A stretch of DNA of 64,000 nt, from contig CM043877.1 in NCBI GenBank assembly GCA_023846275.1, positions 15,111,107-15,175,106 on the forward strand, written 5' to 3'. The translations under genes and the position numbers were made by a program. This document shows positions 13,026 through 26,482 of the stretch, one piece after another. Each line of letters begins with the position of its first letter. Position 1 is the stretch's first letter. The DNA is from Vanilla planifolia. Its lineage: Eukaryota; Streptophyta; Magnoliopsida; Asparagales; Orchidaceae. The notes under the pieces are model-generated. The model searched no databases and had not been told where the DNA came from. It saw only the letters and a program-made list of their open reading frames with translations.

Positions 13026-13290
13026 GCGTCGGGATCGGTTGGAGTCCGCGGCGGCGCAGACAGAGCGCCACCGCAAGAGGGTGGAGGAGAAAGGAAGGCG
13101 AAGCCACGCTGGGTTTGCCGGACGAGTGAGAGAGAGTGAGTGAGAAAGAGAGAGGGTTAAAGAAGCTTCGAATGGGCTACAGAGAGAGTGAGAGAGAGAG
13201 CGAGAGAGAGACGGTTATGGAGATTTTAAAAACGGGACGGCTTAACGGGCAAATATTATGATCGAAAGACTATGCATAATATAAACAAAT
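13026..13290 (-). promoter_or_regulatory. RKD 5' leader and promoter with GA/CT-rich tract
   Basis: Immediately upstream of the RKD start, 13,125-13,212 is an almost pure GA-repeat tract on the plus strand (CT-rich on the sense strand). Such tracts are common in plant 5' UTRs and core promoters and can be bound by BPC/GAGA-binding proteins. Further out, a TTTATATTATG segment near 13,270-13,285 on the minus strand could serve as a TATA element. Beyond it the sequence returns to intergenic AT richness, which places transcription initiation at roughly 13.1-13.25 kb. The exact start site cannot be read from sequence alone. Confidence 0.45.
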
Positions 13291-15890
13291 GTATTTTTAA
13301 TGATTTTAAAAAAAAAAATTGTGCTAAACATCAACTTTCCAAAAATATCTATCCCTTTTAAGTTTTAATAGAACATTGAGTCACAAAATAATAAAAATCT
13401 TCTACACATGATATTCTTATACTTTGCATTTAAATAATAATAAATTAATTTTAACTTCATATAAAGGAAATAGGCTCACTCATTTAGACTATGTGAAGGA
13501 AGTATAAAGAAGAGTAAAAACGAAAGAACAAAAAGAGAAATAAAAAATATAAACCTCAAAAAAAAAAAGAATTTTTTAATTAAAAAAATAACTATTAATA
13601 AATAATAAATCAATAATTATAATATTATCATTTTATTTCAATCATTCAATAATTTTTTTTATTTTTATGACGTATTATTATCATTTTTTATTTTATGTTA
13701 ATTAAAAAAAGATTTGATAAATAATTAAATTAATAATTTATCAAAAAAAATTAATAACTTCAATTAAATTATCATAACTATTATGCTTCTTCAAATTGAC
13801 AAAATCAAAAGAATCCACACTTAGAAGGAAAAAATTATAATATCATTTAAACTCATTTAGCCCAAAGTATTAAGAGATAATACTTTAATTAAAATCAAAT
13901 TAATTATATTTTAAGTAACAAGAACATCCACAAAAGTCTACAAAAATAAAATTAAATTATAATTTATTTTAAATTCAAATTTATATTGTGTTTTAAAATG
14001 TCATATAATTGGACAAGAAAAGAAAAAACCTTGGCCCAAGTAGAATCACATAACATAATAAAATTTACAATCTAAATAATCGCACAAAAGGACAATAAGA
14101 AAAGTACCCCAACCAACAGCCAATAACATAACCCCAAAACTACCACTAATGATAATTTTTATAAAAAAACATTACATAAAAAGACTATAGAATAATACTA
14201 AAAGATTAAACTATAACATGCAACAAAAATCATTTGAATGAAAGAAAGTGAGATAAAGATAATTTTTTAAATAAAAAATATTAAAACACATGCATGACAC
14301 AACAAAACTAAACAAACTTGCAATTAAAATTAATGTGTAATGGGCATTACACCACAAAATAAAATTTAGGTTTTCAAATTGAAACATAATGATATTATTT
14401 TAATATTATCTTAAAAATATAAAATTTATTTAATTATACTAAATATTAATGTAAAAATATCACTAAGAGAAGCTTATTTAAAAAAAATATTAATTCTTAA
14501 GCTAAAATTGTTGAAATTCGATCAAATTAATTATCAATTAACATATGAAACCAGAATTATTTCAAGATAAAAAGAAAAATGTTAAAAAAAAAGAGATGAT
14601 TCAATTAATTATGAGTCACTTCTTTGAGATTATCAATGATATGTTGAGCTCTACAATAGTTCAAAAAAAAGAATAAAAAAATCCATTAGGTGTAAATAAA
14701 AAATTTTATGTACAATACAATAAATTCATCATAAGATACAATAAAGAAACAAAAATAAACTAAATATGACAAAATACAAGTTCTATCAAAAAAATATAAA
14801 GATCACAAATATTAATTAATTATATCTAATTAATAATATAATTATTCAAAAGGAAAAAATTTTGAAATAAATCATATACCAAAAATTGAAACAAATAATC
14901 TAATTTTATAACAAAAGCTAAATAAAATAAAAGGTATTAACCTATGTATATATTATGATATCATAATTAGATAACATAGAACAAAAAATAAGATCTATTT
15001 AATTAATAATACATGTAAATATATATATATATAATATTTATTTTTGTATAAGTTACTAAACTTTTTTGTTATACAAAAGAAAGCATGCAATGAAAACAAA
15101 AATAACGAATAAAATGAATATAAAAACAATCTAATTAAGTCATAATATAAAAATATTAATAATGCTTTAATCCAAGTTAAGAAAAAAAAATTACTATTGT
15201 CAATAACCTAATTATCTTAATAGAATAAAAATAAAATAATTATGCATATCCATAGATTTATACTTAATAGTCATGTTAAAAAGATCATAACAAATGTATT
15301 ATTTATTCTTATTCTATTAACAATTCAAATAAACTAAAAAGATCACAACGTTCTTTATTTAACTTATTTACAAATACTATCAATTAATATTATTTTAATA
15401 TCATTTATATAATAATCTATCTACTAGATAATTTATTAACATCTATTCTACCTAATTTACAAGACATACAAACATAATATTAAAATAAGTAAATCAAGAT
15501 GACAATATGGATAAATAGTAGGAAATTATGAATAATTAAAGAATAAAATGCACTTTACAAAGGACGAGAATACAATTTATAATTCTGGTTATACCACGAA
15601 TATTATTTGTTTAACGCAAATAATATTTATTTAAATTTTTATTTTATTTTTAATAGATACTTTTTACAAATTTTATTTTTACTAGCATAAAACTACACTT
15701 TCAGGAAAATTTTCTAAGTAATGGTGATTTATCTTTTAATTAAGCACAAATTATTACAAAAACAAGCATAGGTAACATAAATTATCGAATGAAATAGCTT
15801 GGAATGACCTAATTCGTCAAAACAAACTTAAATTTTCCTAATTAAGATCTTTAAATGCTTAAGTTATCATAAATGAGTTTGGAGAAGATC
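13291..15890. other. AT-rich intergenic DNA, nothing recognised
   Basis: Among the most AT-rich stretches of the window. No supported frame, RNA gene or element is visible. Short TA runs occur near 15,018-15,035. Confidence 0.6.
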
Positions 15891-15893
15891 ATC

Positions 15894-16508
15894 TTAACTC
15901 TCCATCGTCTCGTATTCATCCAGTACCAACAATTTTTCAATGATTTCAAATAGAGCACCGAGATCCCATAGCCTGAAGCAGGTAAGCAGCAGTCATCGAA
16001 ACATAAGCTAAGTTTGATGCATAGGTTTAAAGGATTTTGAGCGTAATGCATTTTATTTGAATAAAATGAAGCATAATATGGGGAAAATGATTGTTATGTT
16101 TCGCATTGAACAAGCAAAACCTAACTGCCCATTTTCCCTAGTCAATTTTGCAAGAAACACTTTCGGCAAAACTGCATTCCGAGCAGGCAATCAGCCGATA
16201 CACACAATCTTGCGATAATATCAACAAAAATCGAACCAAAGCCCCACACATTTGACTTCTTTCAAGTTTGATTAAATAGCAGCAATTCAAGAACAAAAGA
16301 AAAATATAAATGTAAAACATACGGAGCGAGAAGATTATGGGGAGAAAATTGTTGAGTTAATACTAAATAGAAACTAATCCAAAAATCCGTTCTCCCTAGA
16401 GATCAATGTAGCAGGGATAGCTCGGTTACAGTGCATTTATAAAGAACAAAGAACCGATACAAACCTCGTAGCACTCCTGCTACGCAGAAATCTCGATTTC
16501 AACATCAT
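15894..16508 (-). CDS. Candidate two-exon micropeptide (40 aa)
   Basis: Two minus-strand segments join in phase. Exon 16508-16465 starts ATGATG and encodes MMLKSRFLRSRSAT plus two bases of an Arg codon. It ends at an AG|GTTTGT donor. A 492-base intron follows with a TTACCTGCTTCAG acceptor, then exon 15972-15894 encodes LWDLGALFEIIEKLLVLDEY and a short acidic tail before TAA. The N-terminus is Arg/Ser-rich and free of acidic residues, like a mitochondrial presequence. The rest is an amphipathic, acidic helix-like stretch. I do not recognise a family. Support comes from splice motifs, phase agreement and raised GC content relative to neighbours. The island could also be a non-coding RNA gene, or have other exons near 16.15-16.3 kb. 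Confidence 0.3.
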
Positions 16509-16990
16509 CGCAGATCAAGAATCGAGTGCAGGATAAAGAAAAGGATCTCCATATAAACTATAAGCTGCATAAGAATCAAGGCTATAGGGGAAAAGGAATC
16601 GAGCGTTTTAAAAGATTATCTCGATCTCCATTCCATCGCATTAAGAACGCAGCAAATAAGATGAACAACCATGTAAATTAAGGAAAACAGTATCGTCAAT
16701 GAAGAGAAACCGCATCCTCATAAAGTTGCGAGCACAAGCTAATTGAAAAAGAGGGTAGAAACTCAAGCTGTAGAGTGAGAGAGGAATCGACGAATGATTC
16801 AAAACAGCGAACCATGTCTTCTAAACATTATAAAAGGAATAAAGATAACGATAAAGAAAAATTGCACCAAACTCCACAGAAGCAGCATGGCTGCGAAGAC
16901 CCGCGGCTGCCTACGACTAGGGATGTTAAAACCCTAGATCAAGGACAACAGGCGGCTGCGATGGTGTTATATGTAGGGACGTAGTGCAAA
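16509..16990 (-). promoter_or_regulatory. Probable transcribed leader of the 15.9-16.5 kb locus
   Basis: On the minus strand, CTAGGGTTTTAACATCCCTA near 16,920-16,940 resembles the CTAGGGTTT start-proximal motif common in plant 5' UTRs, especially of housekeeping genes. It is followed by a GC-rich stretch, and then by sequence with several short upstream frames, including a 29-codon one starting near 16,889. This suggests a transcription start close to 16,950 and a leader or 5' intron ahead of the candidate micropeptide. Above 17,050 the sequence is ordinary AT-rich intergenic DNA. Confidence 0.3.
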
Positions 16991-19400
16991 TCGGTTCAAC
17001 ATCATCTCGACCGGAGCATTTGTTGGTTGGACCGCCCTTGACCGAGAAAGTAGAAAAGTTTTTTGTACTGTATAAATATTTTATTAATCTTTTATAATGC
17101 ATAAAATAAAATTATAATCATTATTAATATTGAAAACTAATTTAAAACATTTTTGTTGAAAGTTTAGTGAGTTGAAAATTATAAATATAGAATTTGTTTT
17201 ATTGAATAATAATACAAATTCTACAATATGTTTAGAAGTTTTAAGGATATTATATAATAATATTTTTTTGTTATAAAATTTTTAATTATAGAAATTTTGT
17301 CCAAAACAAGAATATTTTTTTAAAAAAAATGATTTGTCCTCAAAGAATATATAATAGATATAAGGATTAGGAGACAAAATTTAAAAATAGTTAGCACCAA
17401 AATTTGATGCAAATAAATGTCTAAAATACTATCTCAATCAATCCAAATAATTGGTTGATATTTATTTTTATATGTTTGGAGAATTATCAAATAATGAAAA
17501 TTACCAAGAAAAAGGTGATTTTTAACTAGTTTTTTTAAGTTAATGGATAGGTATTTGAAGAAGCGGGAAAAACAATGGAAGTAAACAACAATAAGAAAAG
17601 GGTAGATGACCTGTCACACTTGTCGGGTTCCTATGGGTATTATGTGACAGATGATATTGAATGCATTTATTTTGTTAAAATGTCAGAATCAATTAAAAAA
17701 GAATTCTTACACAAGAAAATGTTGTGTTATTAACTTGTTAAGTGATTGTTTGAACTAAAAAGTTTAGATTTTTTTGAGTAATTGATTTGAACTTGTACTT
17801 TATACTTAACTAGTTCTAAAATGTTAATCCAATAACAAATTATAACAAAATTAAAAGTGGTTCAACCATGATCAAGTAATGTGGTATTGTCGATGATACC
17901 ACATAACTGGTTAGTGATGGTTTGACATATGAATAAAGAATTATTAAAAAAATAACATAAACAAAAAAGATCATATTAAAGAACAAATGTATATGAGCAA
18001 AACGTGTATAAGTAAAATAAACAATATGTAAATTATAATAGATAAATCTTTTATTGATATAGTGTATATTAAACCTTTGGTCAATTTGTGACTCATTTGA
18101 TGATAACAAAATTATTATCTTATTTTAATAATATTTTTTTAAAAAAATTAGATCATTCATATAAAGAATGAATATGTAAACTTAATTGAAAATTTTGGTC
18201 TTAACTTAAAATCTTAAAAATACAATTAACACTAAACATAGCTTAAGCAAATTAGGAAAAAAAAATTTGAGTTATCTTTACTTGTTTTATAATATAACAC
18301 TTACAACAATACTCTTGAGGTATTGAGAATCCAATAAGATTTTAAGTGAAAAAAAAATGCTCAAATATCTCTTGTACTTATTTAAACATGCATTCATATC
18401 ATATTTTTAACATATAAATGTCTCAATAAAGATTAAAAATATATGCACATATTAATAAAATATAATCAAAATACTTATGATACAAAACTTTAATTATGTA
18501 AAAAATGATAATATTATACAATGCAATATTACTATTGTAAAATACGATTACTTATAACTGGTTAATTCATATGTTTGAATGTTCAATGTCATTTAATCTT
18601 TGTATACTTTCATGATTGTTTTATACAATACTATCCATATAGTTTATGAGACAAGTGACTAGTTTAATAAGAATTAAAATTTTATAAATTAGTTGCTAAG
18701 AGTCATTAGGGTTTATTTGGAGGCATCAGAGAGTCTTCTAATGACTATACAAAAAGATCCAAACATGACAAACAAGTTAATTATCAATTATAAATCATTT
18801 GAGAAGAATTATATTTGAAGATCTTTATGAATCTTAAGAATTTAATTAAAATAGTTGGGCTATAGCAAAAAAGTATTGTTTAAATCTTTTACATAGCCTT
18901 TGTTTAAGTTTAAACATTGAGCTAGGTTCAACATAATTTTTGTATTATTTTACAAAGTTTTTAGTGTGTCTTTTAATAGTTATATTGGGCTATAAGACTA
19001 TTATATTTAAGTTTTTATTGTATATTTTTTTTTCAATTATTAGGACTTTAACTTTTTTTATACTTGAACTTTTAGCTATTAAAGTTTTTTTGACCTAGTG
19101 ATTTGTAAGGTTCGTTGTTCGCTACTACATACTCATTTAAATTAATGCTTATAAATTCTTTTATCTTAATGGTTATAAGGTCGTTTGACTTGGTATGATA
19201 TTTGCAAAAGATATTTTTATTATTTTTGTGTAGCCTTTTGGTCATAGGTAGACATAGATTTGTATTAAATAAAGTAATTTAAAAATCTTTGTGTACTTGT
19301 ATTTATTGCACTTTTTATACAATTATTTTTATAATTAAATATTATATTTTAAAATATGATTATAAGAGTAATTAAGAATCTCAAATAATTTTCTTTATGC
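16991..19400. other. AT-rich intergenic DNA, nothing recognised
   Basis: No frame of gene-like composition and no recognised repeat. The longest frame, near 17.84-18.11 kb on the minus strand, is low-complexity and unconvincing. Confidence 0.55.
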
Positions 19401-21060
19401 TACTTGTAGTTTTTAAGTTGAGTTTTTTATAATTCACCCCCTATTATAAAGATATGTAATTTCAAAATTGAGAAGTAGAAATTGAAGAGGTTTTTATGAA
19501 GTTTCAAATTATAATGATGGAAATGGTGTAGAGCTCAAATGAATTTTTGGAAAACTATTAAAGGGAAGCAACAACGATCAGTGGGGTTTTAACAAATAAA
19601 TTTTAGAAATCAAAGCTTGAGAGAATATGCAAGATTATCATGTGAGGAGAGGAAGAGAAAAGGAGCGATGCTATCATGGGAAGAAATAAAATTCAGAATT
19701 TCACTATTGTAGTTTAGCTCAGGAAGAGGAAGGAGTGACTTGAGTCTACAAAAGGAATTTGTCAAGGAAGATTCAATTTATCTAGTGTGACTATTGCAAA
19801 CGAGAAAAATGTATGTGATTTATGCAACTTAGTGCATCTTGTTGATGAATGTGAGAATTTTAATTAGAAGTCATCATTTTGGAAAATTAAATTCATATAA
19901 GATACCTTATCTCTTAATTGGTGGTTGACATATTAAATTATTATTTTTAAGCCTTTATAAAGAAATTCATTTTATTATAAATTATTAGTTATTCTTAGAT
20001 TTCATTATATGAATTATCATATTCATCATGTTGTTTATTTTCTTCTAGACATGGATTTGATACAATTTTTTTTTAAAATTTTTTTGCATATGTACTCATT
20101 AAATAAGTGGGGATATATTGCATTATTTTGAAAAATAAAAGGAAAAAAATTATTTGAATAAATTATTTTATTTTAGATTATAGCTCAGTTTAAAAAAATG
20201 GTCGAGTTAAATCATCTCAGGGAAGAGACAAAGGTCATAAACTTGAAGAAGTCATCTTAATTGGGTAGAGCCCAAATAAATTGTAAAGGCAACATTTTAA
20301 ATGAGATTACTAAGCATGTGACTTGATATAGCTCTTTTGAGTTCTTTCTTATGTCATTTGAATTGACAAATGCTCATACTATATTATGTAATTTAACAAA
20401 TAATGTTTTTTATGTATATATTGATGATTTTTTGTGATTTATTTGGATAATATTATGATTTTTAACACTTCCCTTAAAGAGTATGTGATGCATTTGCAAA
20501 AAGTATTGTTTTGGTTAAGAGAATTTTAGCTTTATGTGAAAAAAATACGAATATGCTAAAGATAATATTTCTTAAATATTTTGTTAGAAATTGTTAAGTG
20601 AGGATGGATCCAAGGTACAAGTCATTGTAGATTACAAAGCTCCAACAAAGACCCATAAGCTGAGGTCTTTTCTCTATTTAATAAATTACCATTGTGAAGT
20701 CATTACTAGATAGTCAAAGAAGATTATCTTACTGAGTAATTTCTTTAAAAAGATAAGAAATAAAATTGGTTTGATATTTGTTAAGAGGCATTTGATAAAC
20801 TCAAGGCTTTCATTTCTAATTAACTAGTACATGCCTAACTAACTTTGAATTACCGTTTGAAGTGCATGCAATGCATCAAATAATGCTATTGGTGGGTTTC
20901 TTTGTGTAGAAAGGCCACCCCATTACTTTTGAATGCAGGAAGCTAAATATTGCAAACCAAGTTTTTGATTCATAAAAAAAATAGTTGCTGTTATGCACCA
21001 CCTTCTAATATACTCAAATAATATTATTGACTAAGTTTGTGCTTATAAAATACTCCATAA
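19400..21060 (+). mobile_element. Ty3/Gypsy LTR-retrotransposon fossil (gag end, RT, RNase H)
   Basis: Conceptual reading of the plus strand gives, in order, a degraded gag-like stretch (about 19.5-19.9 kb), a reverse transcriptase C-terminal region with a YIDD-type motif (about 20.4 kb) and the connection and RNase H region typical of Gypsy pol (about 20.6-21.0 kb). The order matches Ty3/Gypsy elements. The copy is heavily broken, with many interruptions and internal loss, and looks old. Clear LTRs were not delimited. Confidence 0.6.
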
Positions 21061-21349
21061 TATTTAATTATTATCTTAATATTTATATGTATAAATAATA
21101 TATTTTAAAAATTTAACTTAATCAAGTTTAATTATACCCGATCATAAAATTATTGGCTTGATTTTAAGGTTTCTCTTTTTTATCTGGGTTAAAAATTGAG
21201 AGTTGTTATAAAATGACTCTTACTAGCTTTCTAAGTGAGAGAAAATATGAAAGAATTATCACACATTAATCATTAGGAGAGTAATTATAATATTTATTTA
21301 AGATTTTATAGTCTTAAGATGTTGAAAACTCTTTTAAGAAAGACAAAAC

Positions 21350-22420
21350 TTATTTGAGTCAAGATGTAGTGACCCAAAAAAACAATATTTTAATATAGTT
21401 AGATAGGAATGTGATATTAATTAAAACGTCTAAAAAATTTTTATTTGTGTAATATAGTTTATATGTTGAGATTATGTCAATATGTTTGTAATTATAAGTA
21501 TTTAAAAAAATAGGGCTATTTTTTTAATTATTATGTTTATTAATTAAAATATTTTTATAATAGTTTAATTTTGAAAAATATATTAAGTTTTTAAATGAAG
21601 TTGAAAATTTTATGTGATCAAACTATTAGAAATAAAGCTTTATAAGAATCTAATAGTGGTGAATTATATTTTTTGAATACTTAGATAATTAATTACGACT
21701 TCTAGAAAAAAAAAACATATATGTAATTTCAAAAATTATTAGAGAGAAAAATTGTAATTATGAAATTTAAATTTTATTAAAATACTTAAGGTATGATAAT
21801 AAAGAATTAAATAAGCTACAATTAAGAGATAATAGAATCAGAGATAAAGTAGAAATAAGTGAAGAAAGGAAGAAGAAAGAGAGATAAAGGAAGCTTGGTT
21901 ACAAGAGGAAAATCAATGAAAAGAAAGAAGAAATCTCTATTTGTTGCAAGGAGTAGCTTTGGAATAATAAAAGGAAAAAGTAGAAGTTGGATTACTACTT
22001 TTAAAAAAAATATGAGGAAGAATACTTGTTGAAGGCCATTCAGTAGAAAAATAAAACAAAAAATAATTGACTAAGATAAATTTAGATTTCATTTTAGAGG
22101 TTCTTTGATTTTGTTAGAGATTTGGATGATGTTTTTAGTTGTTGTATGCATTAGAAGTTTAATTTTAAAAGTTGGAATTGGCTTGAAATTAATTTGGAGA
22201 GGGATTTAGTGAACAATAAGTATATTTCTAGATAAAAGGGGATCGTATCATATAATCAAACTCAATGTATGATTCAATAAGTAGTAAGTTTAGTAAATGT
22301 GAACGTACCATACGACGTAAGACAACATACAAGACGATAAGAGCTAAGCTAGTTAAGGGAGAGGGGTCATCGTAAGGTTAGATAATGTCTTGCGTAACAT
22401 TTAAATTGATCTTTTATATG
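21350..22420. mobile_element. LTR-like sequence downstream of the Gypsy fossil
   Basis: A TAGTGACCC-type phrase near 21,367, common near the ends of plant Gypsy LTRs, is followed by purine-rich sequence and by a block near 22,240-22,400 rich in CGTA/GATAAG words. The phrase AGGGGTCATCGTA near 22,365 recurs in the LTR-like block inside the NF-YA intron (near 33,890), suggesting members of one repeat family. It may be the 3' LTR region of the fossil just upstream. Boundaries are not resolvable by eye. Confidence 0.3.
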
Positions 22421-25310
22421 ATAAACTAGTCATATAGTATGATTATTTGGGGATTTATATTAAAGAGTGAAGCTAATGGTATGATATGATAAGAGAAATC
22501 ATATATATATATAATTAGTTGACAATTAAAAATAAATGTTCAATAAGGAGCCAATAATATAATATGATAGAGGAGATTATACAATTATATGATATTGTAA
22601 TAGAAGAAGAAATTAAAGGGATATTTTAAGTCATGTAATATAAAAAAATTATTAGATATTTATATTATAAGAAACCATATAATAACTAATGTGCATATAT
22701 AACATTGTAGGGAATCTAAAAAGAAAAATAATTAATAATAAATATTCATATCATATTCAAATAAACCTAGTAATTATAATGTAAACATAACATTAAATTA
22801 ATGTATGAATTATTTTTAAATTTGGATATTTTCATATACTATTTTACATTGTTAATTTTAATACATGACATTATTATATTTATAACATTAATTGTATTAC
22901 ATTGGTATCTAAGGTTAATGTTTTAATAAATCTTTTATTTTATATGTTCATATGTTTAATAATGTACATAAATGATGCCATATACATCATATGAAAGCTA
23001 TGCGAAAATATTTAAATGGGCTTTATTTATGGAATAAATATAATAAAAATATGTTTTTAAAAATATTTTCTTCATTATATATATATGATTATTAGGTACA
23101 TGTGATGATATTACATTTTGTTGTAGATTAGTATTATGATATAATCTTATTAGATATATGATTAGTATTTTGTATAAAAAATTAATTTACATATTCAAAG
23201 ACCATACCTTATGTGATATTTGATATGTCATTAATACTTTTATATAAGATGGTTATGTATAAATCTATAGATGATGCTTTTATGATTGGATGTTGTTTCA
23301 TTATACTTATTGGTAGAAGTCATTTAGATATAGATATAATTGTTATTAGATCCATATATAATAATTAGAAAGAGAAACAAAGTACATAAAAATGATATAA
23401 TTTAATACAAATAGATCATTTTCTATATTATTTATGTTTTATATTATGATTATTAGTAATAATAATTTTGTTTTTTGTATTGATTTATCCTATTATACTT
23501 ATTTTTACATGTTATCATTTTGTTAGTTTATCGACTAGATTTTATAAAGTTTTGTTACATCATAGATATTGCATCTATTATACATAGAATTAATATTTAT
23601 GATGATTTAATGGGTAGTGTACATTTGAGTTTTATATATTTAAGATTATATATATATTGGTGATTATTATGTATAAGTTATGGCATTATATACTTTTTGC
23701 TTAATATAATTTCTTTATGATATAAATTTTGTAATTACATCTTTGTATAAATATTTTAGTTATTAATAATTTTAATCTGAATTTAAGAATGTTAGTGTGG
23801 ATTGAGTACAATAATTATCTCATCATTAGGTCTTTATGTTGGATGTAAATATATTCTTACATGCTTATTTATTATTGTTAGTCGATGTGAATTGGTTATA
23901 AGGTGCCTTGATATAAAAGATAGTGTAACATTGAATATTTAATAAGAAATCATGATGTTAAGCTTTTGGATTAATAGAGTATGTATTATTATGCTAAAAG
24001 CAACTTTGATTAGTGTTATTCTCCTAACGTTTAGCCCACTAGTAAGCTCTTGATCCTTTATTATTTGCTTTCACCAATCCTCTTATAACTTTCTTTAGAC
24101 TATTTCTCACTTTTAAAACTTTTTGCATCCTCTTTAAACCCATCATCTTCAAATTTACTCATGTCATTTGATACTACATACAACTAAATAAATTCTACAA
24201 AATTTACTCTTAATTTTATAACTTAATTTTATAATCATAACCATTTATCACAAATCAATATTGAACAAGTTGGAACTCTTAACAAACCCACATGCATTTG
24301 TAAATCAACCTCTTCAAGTCTCACTTATGAGAAGTCTCTGCTTACATCTTTAGATTAATTTTTGTTTTTAAGATTTTTTTTTCTTATTCTTATTCTTTGT
24401 AAACCCAATCAAAATTAGGTTTTAATTTTGTATGTTTGATTAAAAATATATTAGAAATAGTTTTAAAGGGTAGTATATAGGCTCTTTAGCCTATTTTGAA
24501 TTGAAAATTTAATTTTTTTACTTCTACTTCTTGATATCAATTCTTGTATGACATAATAAGATAAGAGATTATAAAACTCTAAGAGATTGTCAAAGAAGAA
24601 GATTTTGTAAGAATTCAATTAATAACAAAGTAATACTCATCATTCAACATGCCATTTGTTTGCCATCTATCATAGTTATAACTCTGATCTATCATCACAT
24701 CTTGATAACTCTTTCTTCATTATATAGTGCTCAAATTTTCCTAAAGACTAAAGCAATAATATGTTTTCCTAAATAATGCTAGCATACTCTGTAAGTTTGG
24801 ATCAAATGTTAAGTTGAGTAAAAATAAAACAAAAATCTTTAATCGCCATAATTTTGCACCTTATTTTTGAAAATTGTTGTTAATAATCTATTTTATTGTA
24901 CCCATAGTCACATAGTTGTGTATACATCAAAAATTTCACAAAATATTGTAAAAATATTTAGTATTATTACCACATTTTTAAGTAAAAAAATAATATGATA
25001 ATGCCCACTTCTTTACCACTTGACAAAGATTAGCATTGAAAGAAGAGGTAAGAAGAAATAAAGTGGAGAAAAAAAAAGGATGAAAGAGAGGTGGAGTTGC
25101 TTTGCTATGGACGTTTGATGGTCTTAGCTTGTTTTTATAAGTTCATGATCGCCTTTGCATTTAAAGGAGTTGTTTAGTTCTTCACCAATGTTAGAGATTG
25201 AAAAGTGTTTAAGATCAATCTTCTTGTGACATTTCTATTGACTAAATTAACAAATAATTTAAAGTTATCTTGTAATAATATCTAAATAATATAATCAACT
25301 TAAGATACAT
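22421..25310. other. AT-rich intergenic DNA, nothing recognised
   Basis: Extremely AT-rich. No open frame, RNA gene or defined repeat could be supported. Confidence 0.55.
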
Positions 25311-25349
25311 ACTGTTGACATTTATAAATGTTATGACAAATATTTATAT

Positions 25350-25534
<185 letters not shown>

Positions 25535-25877
25535 TATATATTATCTTTTGTCGAATAAATAGAAAGTCATACAAATAATTTAGATTTTTAAGTATTAGTA
25601 TATATGTCAATTTTTATAACAAATATTTTACACAAAAATAATGTAGACTTTTAAAATTTTGTATTAAGTTTATTGTCTAAAGTTTGTCGTTTTTCTTTTG
25701 AATATCTTTTATTTTTTAGATACATTTTGGATTTATTACTTAAATATAAAATAACTAAATTAGATACTAAGATTAGTTTGATAAGATATACATGAGGAAC
25801 GTTAAATTATTCATTTATATACATCAAATATTTGTGGAATAAGCTGCAGAGGGGTTTTATATATTTAACTATTTAAA

Positions 25878-25882
<5 letters not shown>

Positions 25883-25914
<32 letters not shown>
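25883..25914. repeat. TA microsatellite (about 16 units)
   Basis: An uninterrupted TA run about 90 bases ahead of the GA-rich NF-YA leader. A TTTA tetranucleotide run follows at about 25,979-25,998. Both lie within the presumed NF-YA promoter. Confidence 0.9.
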
Positions 25915-25915
<1 letters not shown>

Positions 25916-26002
25916 CTTTCATTTTTTTAGATTATATTTAGTTTATCGAAATAATTTAGAAAAGTGATTTCGCACTTTATTTATTTATTTATTTATTTTT
26001 TG

Positions 26003-26119
26003 ATAGAGAGGGAGAGACACGGAGAGACAGAGCAAGGGTGGGAGACGGAAGAAAAAAAAAAAAAAAAGGCCGGTGGAGCAGCTAGGGTTTCGAGCTAGGA
26101 AGCATGCTTCCCCGAAGAG
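26003..26119 (+). promoter_or_regulatory. Probable NF-YA 5' UTR exon (GA-rich leader)
   Basis: After a promoter of TA and TTTA repeats, the plus strand switches to a GAGAGA-rich, GC-richer leader with GCTAGGGTTTCGAGC. It ends at a plausible donor, GAAGAG|GTACTCC (exon end 26,119). Plant NF-YA genes usually begin with a non-coding exon followed by a long 5' UTR intron. The next exon on this strand is the NF-YA coding exon at about 30.7 kb, so the first intron would be about 4.6 kb. The transcription start and this link are inferred. Confidence 0.45.
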
Positions 26120-26370
26120 GTACTCCGTAATGCGTGGTATTCCTTGAACCCATCTCTCATGTCTTCTTCCAAATCTTGGATTTCCTGTTTTGATTTGCTG
26201 TCTGTACTTATATACTATTCTTGTTCGCTACTCTTTCTCTTGCTTACCTGCGACTTTTGAGGAATTGTGGATTTTAGCATATCAATGGGAGGTAGAGGCA
26301 CTGGCGTTTGTTTTTGTAGTTGTTTCTTTAGTTTTTTTTTCTTGCTTATGCAAGTTTTCGAAGGGATTAG

Positions 26371-26482
26371 GGAGAATCTTTGTTGCCGAGTTGAATCTTT
26401 GTTCCTGTTTCTTTAGGCAGTGTCGCTGATGGTTTTGGATTTTTCAAGGGAGTTACGGAGAATCTTTGTTCCCGAGTTGAAT
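26371..26482 (+). repeat. Short direct duplication in NF-YA intron 1
   Basis: A 26-base segment beginning GGAGAATCTTTGTT occurs at 26,371-26,396 and again at 26,457-26,482, with one difference and 86 bases from start to start. The flanking bases are also partly shared, which indicates a local duplication just after the leader exon. Confidence 0.8.

Noticed and set aside
13026-13076. N-terminal extension of RKD beginning 17 codons upstream
   Set aside because: The extended frame has no ATG at its start (it begins at TTG). The first in-frame ATG is at 13,025.
12624-13129. Plus-strand frames of 130 and 167 codons over the RKD first exon
   Set aside because: They are GC-driven shadows of the real minus-strand exon, with Arg/Pro-rich composition typical of antisense frames.
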